Shown piece by piece: positions 53,649 to 62,369 of a DNA stretch of 64,000 bases. Under the pieces are notes generated by a model. That model was given only the letters and a program-made list of their open reading frames with translations. It did no database searches and was not told the origin of the DNA. Made by a program: the position numbers and the translations under genes. Source of the DNA: Ensifer adhaerens. Its GTDB lineage: Bacteria > Pseudomonadota > Alphaproteobacteria > Rhizobiales > Rhizobiaceae. The first letter of the stretch is position 1. Every line of letters starts with the position of its first letter. The DNA lies in assembly GCA_900215285.1 (NCBI GenBank), contig OCMG01000002.1, forward strand, positions 434,001-498,000, given 5' to 3'.

Positions 53649-54050
53649 TCTGGCCTCGTTTAGCTCTTGTTCAGAGGAAACTTAGAGCAAACCCGAAAAC
53701 ATCGGGTTAACGGTCATCGCGCATCCGGCGATTTCTGGTTCGCATCCCTAAATCTGACGAGGCCATCGGCAAAAATTGACATAAATCAAGTAATCAGCGC
53801 ACATTAGATAAATATAAAATAAACTGCTCTTTCAATAATTCGGGAAATAGTTGTTTTTGCTTGCGAGACTTCGGCGACCTACAAATTTGAGGGTCTTTGC
53901 TCGCAGATAGCAAATTAAGAGGGATGTTTTCTAGTAGGTATACATTAAGAGGCTGTTAGGCATTTCATGTTCTGCTCATTACATAAAATCGATTACATCC
54001 GGAAAATGATATTCCGAATTCACGGGGCGAACTCGGAATAAAAAATTACC
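53649..54050. promoter_or_regulatory. AT-rich control region of the chemotaxis operon with an FNR/FixK-type box
   Basis: The 402-bp spacer is markedly more AT-rich than its surroundings and has no supported gene. TTGACATAAATCAA (53776-53789) fits the FNR/FixK box perfectly (TTGAC-N4-ATCAA). AACCCGA (53690-53696) and TCGGGTT (53702-53708) form an inverted repeat near the start of the MCP-like gene. Both divergent transcripts probably start here. Confidence 0.6.
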
Positions 54051-54118
54051 ATGGATAGACGGAATCAATATACCGCGGGCGGACAATAAACATATTCCTG
54101 ATCGATGACAGTATTTCT

Positions 54119-55162
54119 ATGATATTTGCTTTTGAGAGAGCTATCAATTCTATTGCGGATTGCCAAATTCATTCGTTTCAGGAGCCGCTGAAAGCGCTAG
54201 AAAAGCTTGAGCACATGGTTCCAGACCTTGTTCTCGTAGACTACGAGATGCCTGCAATGAACGGCATTGATGTGATCAAGGCCATTCGCCGCAATCCGTC
54301 CTCGGCAACTGTTCCAGTCATCATGATTACCTCCACGATCGACAAGCAGATCAAGCTTGCCGCAATCGAGGCCGGCGCCACCGAATTCCTGCACAAGCCC
54401 TTCGATGACACCGAACTGCGTATCCGCGTTCAGAACCTTCTCAACATCCGCTCGGCCCAGCTTGCCCTCGCCGAGCAGGCCGGAGAACTCAACAGGAAGT
54501 ACGAAGATGCCATGGCGCGCATAAACCGGCGCGAAGAGGAGATCATCTGGCGACTGTCCAAGGCCATCGGCATCCGGGACGGCGACACGGGCAACCATAT
54601 CGATCGCGTTTCCTACATTGCCGGCATGATCGCGGAGGAACTTGGGCTCGACCAGGAACTCTGCAGAATGATCTTCCTGGCAAGTCCCCTCCATGATGTC
54701 GGAAAACTCGGCGTGCCGGACAGCGTTCTCCTCAAGCCTGGCAAGCTCACCTCCGATGAATATCGTGAGATGCAGAAGCATACGGAACTCGGCGCGCAGA
54801 TTCTTGGAGGAAGCAGCAGCAAGCTGATCCAGATCGCCGAAACCATTGCCGCCAATCACCACGAGAAATGGGACGGTACAGGCTACCCCAAGGGGCTGGC
54901 GGGCAACGACATTCCGATCGAAGCGCGCATCGTAGCCGTCGCCGATGTGCTCGACGCCCTGTGTTCCGACCGCCCCTATAAAACAGCATGGCCGCTGGAC
55001 GCCGCCTTTGCGGAAATCCTCAACGCCAGCGGCAAGCATTTCGATCCCGCCTGCGTCGCCGCCTTCTGCAGACGCTGGCCGGAGATCCGACAAACGTTCT
55101 CTTCCTCTCAAGAGACCGGCGACGAGCCCGCCGCCGTATACAATGTTGGGAAAACAGCATGA
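54119..55162 (+). CDS. Response regulator with HD-GYP output domain (start or frame problem)
   Basis: Receiver plus HD-GYP protein, predicted c-di-GMP phosphodiesterase. First ATG in frame is 54119, giving 347 residues. The receiver keeps the phospho-acceptor in VLVDYEMPAMNG, MITST and HKPFD. HD-GYP motifs: GNHIDRVSYIAG, ASPLHDVGKLGVPD (HD), HHEKWDGTGYPKGLAGNDIP (GYP) and IVAVADVLDAL. However, the sequence just before the ATG in the same frame encodes NIFLIDDSIS, the first strand and acidic pair of a receiver, with no standard start codon before the TAG at 54056. So either a rare start codon is used or a one-base frameshift separates it from ATG 54051. Head of the chemotaxis operon; overlaps the STAS gene (ATGA). 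Confidence 0.85.
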   Translation: MIFAFERAINSIADCQIHSFQEPLKALEKLEHMVPDLVLVDYEMPAMNGIDVIKAIRRNPSSATVPVIMITSTIDKQIKLAAIEAGATEFLHKPFDDTELRIRVQNLLNIRSAQLALAEQAGELNRKYEDAMARINRREEEIIWRLSKAIGIRDGDTGNHIDRVSYIAGMIAEELGLDQELCRMIFLASPLHDVGKLGVPDSVLLKPGKLTSDEYREMQKHTELGAQILGGSSSKLIQIAETIAANHHEKWDGTGYPKGLAGNDIPIEARIVAVADVLDALCSDRPYKTAWPLDAAFAEILNASGKHFDPACVAAFCRRWPEIRQTFSSSQETGDEPAAVYNVGKTA

Positions 55163-55485
55163 AAAATGACGCCGCAGCCCTGTCCCTCAACGGACCACTC
55201 ACCATCAAGACTATCAGCAGCGCCCGCGACATTCTGCAGGCCTTCATCGGCGAAAAGGCGGAGCGCGGCAAGACGCTTTCGCTCGATGTCGACGATGCGC
55301 AGGAATGCGACCTCACGCTTGCACAACTCATCATCGCCGCCCGCAAGTCCGTTTCCGCGCGCGGTGCAAAAATGAAGCTCGCCAAACCTGCCGCCGGCAA
55401 CCTGCTGGCCGTGATTGAGCGCGCAGGTCTTTTGACCGGCGACAAGAAACAGGATGGCTTCTGGCTGGAAGGAAAAGCAATATGA
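55159..55485 (+). CDS. STAS-domain protein of the chemotaxis operon
   Basis: Small STAS (anti-sigma-antagonist-like) protein, 108 residues from ATG 55159 in a four-base overlap with the HD-GYP gene. Visible: SLNGPLTIKTISSARDILQA, LSLDVDDAQECDLTLAQLII, KMKLAKPAAGNLLAVIERAG. The usual phosphorylatable Ser/Thr of the DxSG motif is replaced (DAQECDLT), so partner switching by phosphorylation is uncertain. STAS proteins of this kind occur before cheY-cheA in several alphaproteobacterial clusters; function unknown. Confidence 0.82.
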   Translation: MKNDAAALSLNGPLTIKTISSARDILQAFIGEKAERGKTLSLDVDDAQECDLTLAQLIIAARKSVSARGAKMKLAKPAAGNLLAVIERAGLLTGDKKQDGFWLEGKAI

Positions 55486-55850
55486 GCGCCAACATCTTGA
55501 CCGTAGACGACTCCGCGAGCATCCGGCTGACGACCCGGCTTGCGCTGACAAGTGCGGGCTACACGGTAACAGAAGCCGTCGATGGTGCCGATGGGCTGGC
55601 GAAGATGCGGTCCGGCAGCTTCGACCTGATCGTCACCGACCTCAACATGCCGAACATGGACGGGCTGACCATGATCCGCAGCCTGCGCAAGCTGCCGGCC
55701 TACATGGGCACGCCGGTTATCTTTCTGACCACTGAATCCGACGGCGAACTGAAGCAGCAAGCCAAGGACGCAGGCGCGACCGGCTGGCTGACGAAGCCCT
55801 TTGAGCCCGACATGCTCGTCAAAATCACCAAGAAGGTCCTTGGCCGATGA
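55482..55850 (+). CDS. cheY: Chemotaxis response regulator CheY
   Basis: Single-domain receiver, 122 residues. Acidic pair Asp9-Asp10 in ILTVDDSASIRL, phospho-acceptor Asp53 in IVTDLNMPNMDG, Thr in IFLTTESD and Lys in WLTKPFEPDML. Receives phosphate from CheA, encoded next with a four-base overlap. Confidence 0.94.
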   Translation: MSANILTVDDSASIRLTTRLALTSAGYTVTEAVDGADGLAKMRSGSFDLIVTDLNMPNMDGLTMIRSLRKLPAYMGTPVIFLTTESDGELKQQAKDAGATGWLTKPFEPDMLVKITKKVLGR

Positions 55851-57868
55851 ACAACACCGACCCGATTGCAGTATTCAAAACGGAGGCGCTCGAACAGCTT
55901 GAGCTGATCGAAGCCGGCCTTCTCGACCTCACACGCGATCTTGACGACAAGGCGCAGGTTGACGCTGTCTTCCGCGGACTTCACACGCTGAAGGGCTCCG
56001 GTTCGATGTTCGGTTTCGACCAGCTCGCCGCCTTCACACATCATTGCGAGACCGCATTCGACCGCGTCCGCAAGGGTGAAGCTCCCGCCACGCTCGATCT
56101 TGTCAGCGCCGTTCTCGACGCACAGGGCCACATGCTTGCCCTGCTGCAGACGCCGAATGGCGACCATGAAGCCATGAGCGCCAAGCTTCTGGACAACCTG
56201 CACCGCGCCGTCGGCGGCAGCGCCACGGCCGCGGCAAAGGTCGAGGCCGCCGAGGAGGCCGCAACCTCCGAGCTGAATTCGACCGTGGCAGGGCCTGCAA
56301 CCTGGGAACTGACCTTCAGCCTCCCGCTCAATTCGATGATCAACGGCACCAACCCGCTGGGGCTCATCAACGAACTTCGCGATCTCGGCGAGGCGCGCGT
56401 CGAAGCGCTGACCGAGAATGTTCCGTCGCTCGAAGAGATCGACCCCCGCGAGATTTACCTGTCCTGGCGGGTGACGCTGAAAACCGACAAACCCAAGAGC
56501 GACATCGAAGACGTCTTCATCTTTGTGATGGACGACATGGTGATGGACCTCAAGCAGATTGAAGCGGCTCCCGCCGCCAGCCCCAAGAAGGCCGCCGCGC
56601 CTTCGACAGGGGTTGCAGAGGGCGCCAAGCAGGCCCCAGGCATATCGCCCGAGCCGGCGAAAGCGCAAGCGACCGATGCAAAGGCACAAAAGCAGGCCGA
56701 CAACGTTCGCGTGCCCGCCCTGCGCCTCGACGAAATGATGGATCGCGTCGGCGAGCTCGTCATCGCCCAGTCGCGGCTAAGTCAGATGGCCAGCTCGGCG
56801 GCCGACCTCGGCCTCCGCTCGGTGTCGGAAGAAATAGAACGCCTCGCCGGCGAATTGCGCGACACGATGATGGTGCTGCGCATGATGCCGGTCGCCAGCC
56901 TCTTCAGCCGCTTCCGCCGACTGGTTCACGATCTCGCCCGGGAAACGGGTAAGGACATTGAACTGATTACCGAAGGCGAAATGACCGAAGTGGACAAGAC
57001 AGTCATCGACCGCCTGGCCGATCCGCTGGTTCACCTCGTGCGCAACTCTGTCGATCATGGACTTGAAACGCCGGAAGACCGGATTTCGGTCGGTAAGTCT
57101 CCTGTAGGCCGTGTCCATCTTTCCGCCCACCAGACGGGGAGCGAAGTGGTTATCACCATCAAGGACGATGGCCGCGGCATCGATCGCGCCCGGGTCCGGG
57201 CCAAGGCCGAAGCCAACGGCCTGATCCAGCCGGGCACACAGCTGAGCGACCAGGAACTCCTCCAGCTGATTTTCCAGCCGGGCTTCTCGACCGCGGAAAA
57301 AGTCACCAATCTTTCCGGACGCGGTGTGGGCATGGACGTCGTCAAGAAGACGATCGAGACCCTTCGCGGCGCCATCGACATCAAGACAACGCCCGGCGAA
57401 GGCTCTGAAATCGCGCTGCGCATTCCGCTCACGCTGGCCATCATCGACGGGCTGCTCGTGCGCGTCGGCAGCGGCCGGTATGTCCTGCCGCTCTCCGCGG
57501 TCGAGGAATGCCTTGAACTGTCACTGGAAGAAGACCTCAAATCGCGCGGCCGCAGCTTCATCTCGCTCCGCGACGATCTCGTGCCGTTCCTCAGACTGCG
57601 CGAACTCTTCCGCACCGGCACCCAGCCCGATCCGTTCCAGAAGGTCGTCGTCGTATCGACGGGCACGGAGCGCGTGGGTCTCGTGGTCGACCAGATCATC
57701 GGCGACCACCAGACCGTCATCAAGAACATGTCGAAACTTCACGATCACGTCTCCGCCTTTTCGGGCGCGACGATCCTTGGCGACGGCAATGTCGCGCTCA
57801 TCCTTGATGTTGCGCATCTCATCGCCGCCGGCCAGCACCAGGAGGCGCAATTGCGGGCAGCAGGATGA
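55847..57868 (+). CDS. cheA: Chemotaxis histidine kinase CheA
   Basis: Kinase of 673 residues. HPt domain with His46 in GLHTLKGSGSMFGF; region 115-235 holds a TWELTFSLPLNSMINGTNPL / YLSWRVTLKTDKPKSDIEDV domain in place of a classical P2, then an Ala/Lys-rich linker. Dimerisation and kinase core follow: LDEMMDRVGELVIAQSRLSQ, N-box LVHLVRNSVDHGLETPEDR, G1 TIKDDGRGIDR, G2 GRGVGMDVVKKTIETLRG. CheW-like C-terminal domain: DGLLVRVGSGRYVLPLSAVE. ATGA overlaps on both sides. Confidence 0.95.
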   Translation: MNNTDPIAVFKTEALEQLELIEAGLLDLTRDLDDKAQVDAVFRGLHTLKGSGSMFGFDQLAAFTHHCETAFDRVRKGEAPATLDLVSAVLDAQGHMLALLQTPNGDHEAMSAKLLDNLHRAVGGSATAAAKVEAAEEAATSELNSTVAGPATWELTFSLPLNSMINGTNPLGLINELRDLGEARVEALTENVPSLEEIDPREIYLSWRVTLKTDKPKSDIEDVFIFVMDDMVMDLKQIEAAPAASPKKAAAPSTGVAEGAKQAPGISPEPAKAQATDAKAQKQADNVRVPALRLDEMMDRVGELVIAQSRLSQMASSAADLGLRSVSEEIERLAGELRDTMMVLRMMPVASLFSRFRRLVHDLARETGKDIELITEGEMTEVDKTVIDRLADPLVHLVRNSVDHGLETPEDRISVGKSPVGRVHLSAHQTGSEVVITIKDDGRGIDRARVRAKAEANGLIQPGTQLSDQELLQLIFQPGFSTAEKVTNLSGRGVGMDVVKKTIETLRGAIDIKTTPGEGSEIALRIPLTLAIIDGLLVRVGSGRYVLPLSAVEECLELSLEEDLKSRGRSFISLRDDLVPFLRLRELFRTGTQPDPFQKVVVVSTGTERVGLVVDQIIGDHQTVIKNMSKLHDHVSAFSGATILGDGNVALILDVAHLIAAGQHQEAQLRAAG

Positions 57869-58377
57869 GCGAAGCAACAATCAAGGCGGATCACCGCGCG
57901 ATCTGGAAGGGCGCGGACGAAATCTCGGTTCTGACCTTTTGCCTGAACGGCGAGACCTTCGCCATCGAGGCGGTCATCGTCCAGGAAATCCTGGACCTTC
58001 TTCCGGAAACCAGCGTCCCGGGCAGCCTCCCCTTCGTCGGAAGCGTCATCAACTTCCGCGGCAAGGTCATCCCGCTGGCTGACATTCGTGTCGCCTTCGG
58101 CATGGAAGCCGGCAACGTCACAATCGACAGCCGCATCATCGTGACCGAACTCGATCTCGAAGGTCAGACCACGCTCGTCGGCATGCGAACAGACAAGGTT
58201 TTCGAAGTCACCAGTCTGCCTGTTTCCGCAAGTGAACCCCCGCCCATCGTCGGCATGCGCTGGCGACCGGACTACATCCACGCTCTCGTCAAGCGTGAGG
58301 GCGAATTCATTATCCTTCCGAACCTTCAAGCAATCTTCTCCTCGCAACAGAACAACGCTCTGCAGGCGACGGGTTGA
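57865..58377 (+). CDS. cheW: Chemotaxis coupling protein CheW
   Basis: Scaffold linking receptors to CheA, 170 residues. Typical: VLTFCLNGETFAIEAVIVQE, PGSLPFVGSVINFRGKVIPL and ADIRVAFGM, ending with VKREGEFIILPNLQAIFSSQ. Four-base overlap with cheA; the first receptor gene follows after 24 bases. Confidence 0.94.
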   Translation: MSEATIKADHRAIWKGADEISVLTFCLNGETFAIEAVIVQEILDLLPETSVPGSLPFVGSVINFRGKVIPLADIRVAFGMEAGNVTIDSRIIVTELDLEGQTTLVGMRTDKVFEVTSLPVSASEPPPIVGMRWRPDYIHALVKREGEFIILPNLQAIFSSQQNNALQATG

Positions 58378-58401
58378 AAGTCATTTATTGGAGCCCTCGA
58401 A

Positions 58402-60105
58402 ATGAGATTTACTATTAAACTTAAGCTAGGCATCGTTTTCGTGCTTGTCATTATACTGACCAGCGTGATGTCCTATATGTCGCTTTCAAACCTGAATAGT
58501 CTGAACAATGCCGTGAATGGCCTTGTCACGGGTCCCGCAGTCAATACGAGGAGCGCGGCCCGGATGGAAATCGGCATCCTCCAGGCCCTGCGCTCCAACA
58601 AGAATGCAATCATCTCGAACCAGCAGCAACAGATCGACCAGTTTGTTGCCAAGGCGCGCGACACCTACCCGACGATTGAAAAGGAATTGAAGCTTCTTCA
58701 AGTCGCCGATAATGCCGAGGTCAAGAACCGGGCAAACGACTTCGCAAACCTTTATCCGCGCTGGAAAGAGCAGATGGAGGTCCTCAACGAATTGGCTCTG
58801 AAGAACAACCCGGCGGACAACGAACATGCAGCGACTCTGTCGGTCGGCGAAGTCGCCGTCCTGACGGGAAAGCTCATCGATCTCGCCGAGGCGGTCAACA
58901 GCGCCAGCGAACTGGAAATGAAGAATACGTCTACGGCAACGGACGTTCTGTATGACAACTCGAAGATGCTGCTGCTGACCATTGCCGCTGTCGTTCTGGT
59001 CTTCTCCATCCTTGCCGCCTTCTGGATTTCCCTGACCATCAGCCGCGGCCTCAACAAGGCCAACCAGGCCATTCGCGAAGTGGCGGAAGGCGATCTGACG
59101 AAAACGGCCCAGGTATCCGGCAGTGACGAAATTGCAGAAATGCTCGGCTATGTGAACGTCATGGTCGAGCGCCTGCGTGGTGTGGTCGGCGATGCCCTGT
59201 CGGCTGCCGATAACGTCTCCTCGGGCAGCCAGCAGCTTTCTTCCGGTTCGGAACAGCTCTCGCAGGGCGCCACCGAACAGGCCTCCTCTGCCGAAGAAGC
59301 CTCCGCTTCGATGGAAGAAATGGCCGCCAACATCAAGCAGAACGCCGACAACGCTGCCCAGACGGAAAAGATAGCCCGTCAGTCGTCGAAGGATGCCGAA
59401 GCCTCTGGCGAGGCTGTCAACAAGGCCGTCAGCGCAATGCGCACGATTGCCGAGAAGATCTCCATCGTCCAGGAAATCGCCCGCCAGACGGACCTCCTCG
59501 CTCTGAACGCCGCTGTGGAAGCAGCGCGTGCCGGCGAACATGGTCGCGGTTTCGCGGTCGTGGCCTCGGAAGTGCGCAAGCTCGCCGAACGCAGCCAGCT
59601 GGCAGCTGCCGAAATCTCCGGTCTGTCCGGCGAAACGGTGAAGGTTGCGACCGAAGCCGGCGAGATGCTCTCGAAGCTGGTTCCGGATATCCGCAAGACG
59701 GCGGAACTGGTGGCCGAAATCTCGGCCGCCTGCCGCGAGCAGGACATCGGCGCAAGCCAGATCAACGAAGCGATCCAGCAGCTTGACAAGGTGACGCAGC
59801 AGAATGCCGGTGCATCGGAAGAAATGTCGGCAACGTCTGAAGAACTTGCAGCCCAGGCTGAGGAACTCCAGGCCTCCATCGCCTTCTTCCGCGTCGATGC
59901 GGCAAGCTCGGCACAGGAACTGAGCAACGTGAAGAAGCTCAAGACGGTTGCGGCGAAAATGTCCGCACCGCCTGCGGTCAAGCGCCCGGGCGCAAAGCCC
60001 GCACCTGCCAAGACGCCCGCCCGCACAGCCACGAAGGGCTTCACGCTCGACATGGACATGGGCGGCCCGGACAGCGACGACAACGACTTCCGCCAGAGCG
60101 CGTGA
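58402..60105 (+). CDS. Methyl-accepting chemotaxis protein with four-helix-bundle-type sensor (MCP 1)
   Basis: Transmembrane receptor of 567 residues: TM1 about 9-28 ([20 protein letters not shown]), periplasmic helical sensor of about 160 residues, TM2 about 190-212 ([20 protein letters not shown]), HAMP, then the signalling domain with [20 protein letters not shown] and [21 protein letters not shown]-terminus [11 protein letters not shown] resembles that of MCP 2 ([11 protein letters not shown]). The signalling domain is nearly identical to those of MCP 2 and MCP 3. Ligand unknown. Confidence 0.94.
   Translation: MRFTIKLKLGIVFVLVIILTSVMSYMSLSNLNSLNNAVNGLVTGPAVNTRSAARMEIGILQALRSNKNAIISNQQQQIDQFVAKARDTYPTIEKELKLLQVADNAEVKNRANDFANLYPRWKEQMEVLNELALKNNPADNEHAATLSVGEVAVLTGKLIDLAEAVNSASELEMKNTSTATDVLYDNSKMLLLTIAAVVLVFSILAAFWISLTISRGLNKANQAIREVAEGDLTKTAQVSGSDEIAEMLGYVNVMVERLRGVVGDALSAADNVSSGSQQLSSGSEQLSQGATEQASSAEEASASMEEMAANIKQNADNAAQTEKIARQSSKDAEASGEAVNKAVSAMRTIAEKISIVQEIARQTDLLALNAAVEAARAGEHGRGFAVVASEVRKLAERSQLAAAEISGLSGETVKVATEAGEMLSKLVPDIRKTAELVAEISAACREQDIGASQINEAIQQLDKVTQQNAGASEEMSATSEELAAQAEELQASIAFFRVDAASSAQELSNVKKLKTVAAKMSAPPAVKRPGAKPAPAKTPARTATKGFTLDMDMGGPDSDDNDFRQSA
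59230..59890 (+). repeat. Near-identical MCP signalling module, copy 1 of 3
   Basis: The stretch coding for the methylation helices and hairpin tip recurs with few changes at about 61370-62030 and 63500-64000 (the last cut by the window end). Over long runs the nucleotide sequence, not just the protein, is the same, which points to recent duplication or gene conversion. Confidence 0.85.
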
Positions 60106-60117
60106 ACTTGAACAAGG

Positions 60118-60156
60118 ACCAGCGGGCCAGCCCGGTGAAGGGTGACGCCCGCTGGT
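60118..60156 (+). other. Hairpin between MCP 1 and MCP 2
   Basis: ACCAGCGGGC (60118-60127) and GCCCGCTGGT (60147-60156) form a perfect 10-bp stem with no T run after it. It may protect or process the mRNA between the two receptor genes. The rest of 60106-60316 shows no gene. Confidence 0.6.
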
Positions 60157-60316
60157 GAAACCACCAGGATGGACGTGCGTGCGTCAAGACGCGCAAGGGA
60201 GAAAGCCAAGAGACGGGAACTCGCCTCCCGTATGATGGCGCCACAAGAACCGAACTGGCGAAGCAGACCGGATTACCACGAACCGAACTCGCATATCTCC
60301 CTTGAAGGAAGCCGTT

Positions 60317-62233
60317 ATGTTGAACAATCTCTCCATTCCCAAGAAGCTCATGTTAGCTCTCGGGCTTATTATAATCACAATACTTTCCGTCAACACGGTC
60401 ATTTACCTGAAGTCGAGCGAAGTTCGACAGACAACTTATTGGAACGATCACACCCTGAAAGTCATCAGCAGCGCGAATGATATCGTCGCCAGCATGGTGA
60501 ACCAGGAAACCGGCTATCGCGGCTTCCTCTTGTCCAACGACCCCAAATTTCTTGCGCCTTACAAAGATGGCTGGGACGCTTTCAACAAGTCCTGGAACGA
60601 CGCCAAGAGCCTGACATCAGATAATCCTGCGCAGCAGCAACGCCTCGATGAGGTGCGCCAGCTCGCCGAAAAGTGGCACAATACGATTGCCGAACACGCG
60701 ATTGCCCAGATGGCGCGCCCGGAAACCCAGGAAGTGGCTCGCCAGACCGAAATTTCGGGCGCGGGCAAGGAGTCCATGGACGGCCTGCGCAAGAAGGTCG
60801 CCGAGATCGTCGACGCCGAATCCGTGCTTCTGAAGGAGCGCCAGCAAGCCCAGACAAACGCACTCGATCTGGTCAATGAAATCATCATCGTCGGCATCGT
60901 CATCAGCCTTGCCATCGCGCTTGCCTCGGGCTTCATGATGACGAAAACCATCGCCAAGCCGATCGGCCAGGTCAACGAAGCCCTTGCCAAACTCGCAATC
61001 CCGCTTGAGACCGGACGTCGCGACGAAGTCGGCCAGATGCAGGGCGCCGCCCAGGCCGTCGAAGCCGCCTTCCGCGATATATCCTCTGTCCTGCAGTCTG
61101 TCTCCACCGGCGACCTCAGCCGCGAACTGGAACGTGATTACGGCGCGCTGAGCAGCGAAGTCAGCCGCAATCTGACGAACATGGTTGGAAATCTGCGCAA
61201 TACGGCGCGCGTTGCCGACCAGATCGCCAACGGCGACCTGACCGTCACGCCGAAGCCGCTGTCCGACAAGGACACGCTGGGCATCGCGCTTCAGTCGATG
61301 GTCGAGCGCCTGCGTGGCGTCGTCGGCAACGCAATGTCCGCAGCCGACAACGTCTCCTCGGGCAGCCAGCAGGTCTCTTCGGGTTCGGAACAGCTCTCGC
61401 AGGGCGCCACCGAACAGGCCTCTTCTGCCGAAGAAGCCTCCGCTTCGATGGAAGAAATGGCCGCCAACATCAAGCAGAACGCCGACAACGCCGCCCAGAC
61501 AGAAAAGATCGCCCGTCAGTCGGCCAAGGATGCCGAAAGCTCTGGCGAGGCCGTGAACCGGGCCGTCAACGCCATGCGCACGATTGCCGAGAAGATCTCA
61601 ATCGTCCAGGAAATCGCCCGCCAGACCGACCTTCTCGCTCTCAACGCGGCTGTTGAAGCAGCGCGTGCCGGGGAACATGGTCGTGGTTTCGCGGTCGTGG
61701 CCTCGGAAGTCCGCAAGCTTGCCGAACGTAGCCAGCAGGCTGCCGCCGAAATCTCCGGCCTGTCCGGCGAAACGGTGAAGGTTGCGACCGATGCCGGCGA
61801 CATGCTCTCGAAGCTGGTGCCCGATATCCGTAAGACGGCGGAACTCGTGGCCGAAATCTCGGCCGCCTGCCGCGAGCAGGATATTGGCGCAAGCCAGATC
61901 AACGAGGCGATCCAGCAGCTCGACAAGGTGACGCAGCAGAATGCCGGCGCATCGGAAGAGATGTCGGCAACGTCCGAGGAACTTGCAGCCCAGGCCGAGG
62001 AACTTCAGGCCTCCATCGCCTTCTTCAAGGTCGACACGGCCGGCCAGTCTCGCCAGGTGAACGCGGTTCATCACCTCCAGGCAACGGCAGGCAAGATGGC
62101 AGCTCCAGCAGTGAAGCGGCCCGCACAGAAGACTGCCGCGCCCAAGGCAAACGGCAGATCCAAGGGCTTCGCGATTGACATGAGCATGGGCGGCCCGGAC
62201 GGCGACGATGACGATTTCCGTCAGAGCGCCTGA
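60317..62233 (+). CDS. Methyl-accepting chemotaxis protein with CHASE3-type sensor (MCP 2)
   Basis: Receptor of 638 residues from ATG 60317 (GAAGGA upstream; an in-frame TTG at 60302 is less likely). TM1 about 10-31 ([20 protein letters not shown]), CHASE3-type sensor with [22 protein letters not shown]2 about 193-215 ([20 protein letters not shown]), HAMP segments, then the shared signalling domain. Ends [11 protein letters not shown] like MCP 1. CHASE3 ligands are unknown. Confidence 0.94.
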   Translation: MLNNLSIPKKLMLALGLIIITILSVNTVIYLKSSEVRQTTYWNDHTLKVISSANDIVASMVNQETGYRGFLLSNDPKFLAPYKDGWDAFNKSWNDAKSLTSDNPAQQQRLDEVRQLAEKWHNTIAEHAIAQMARPETQEVARQTEISGAGKESMDGLRKKVAEIVDAESVLLKERQQAQTNALDLVNEIIIVGIVISLAIALASGFMMTKTIAKPIGQVNEALAKLAIPLETGRRDEVGQMQGAAQAVEAAFRDISSVLQSVSTGDLSRELERDYGALSSEVSRNLTNMVGNLRNTARVADQIANGDLTVTPKPLSDKDTLGIALQSMVERLRGVVGNAMSAADNVSSGSQQVSSGSEQLSQGATEQASSAEEASASMEEMAANIKQNADNAAQTEKIARQSAKDAESSGEAVNRAVNAMRTIAEKISIVQEIARQTDLLALNAAVEAARAGEHGRGFAVVASEVRKLAERSQQAAAEISGLSGETVKVATDAGDMLSKLVPDIRKTAELVAEISAACREQDIGASQINEAIQQLDKVTQQNAGASEEMSATSEELAAQAEELQASIAFFKVDTAGQSRQVNAVHHLQATAGKMAAPAVKRPAQKTAAPKANGRSKGFAIDMSMGGPDGDDDDFRQSA

Positions 62234-62255
62234 GCGCTCTGACCATCGACAAAAG

Positions 62256-62277
62256 CACCGGCGGACCTCCGCCGGTG
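62256..62277 (+). other. Hairpin between MCP 2 and MCP 3
   Basis: CACCGGCGGA (62256-62265) pairs perfectly with TCCGCCGGTG (62268-62277). A second stem, CAGAGCGC (62222-62229) with GCGCTCTG (62234-62241), spans the MCP 2 stop codon. No T run; probably mRNA end or processing signals. Confidence 0.6.
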
Positions 62278-62369
62278 ACGAGAACAAGAAAGAAAATAAA
62301 GATGCGACTGAACGGAACGGGTCCGAACGGCCACTGAAACAGGGTTGAGAATAACTTGGGGGTAAGCAG

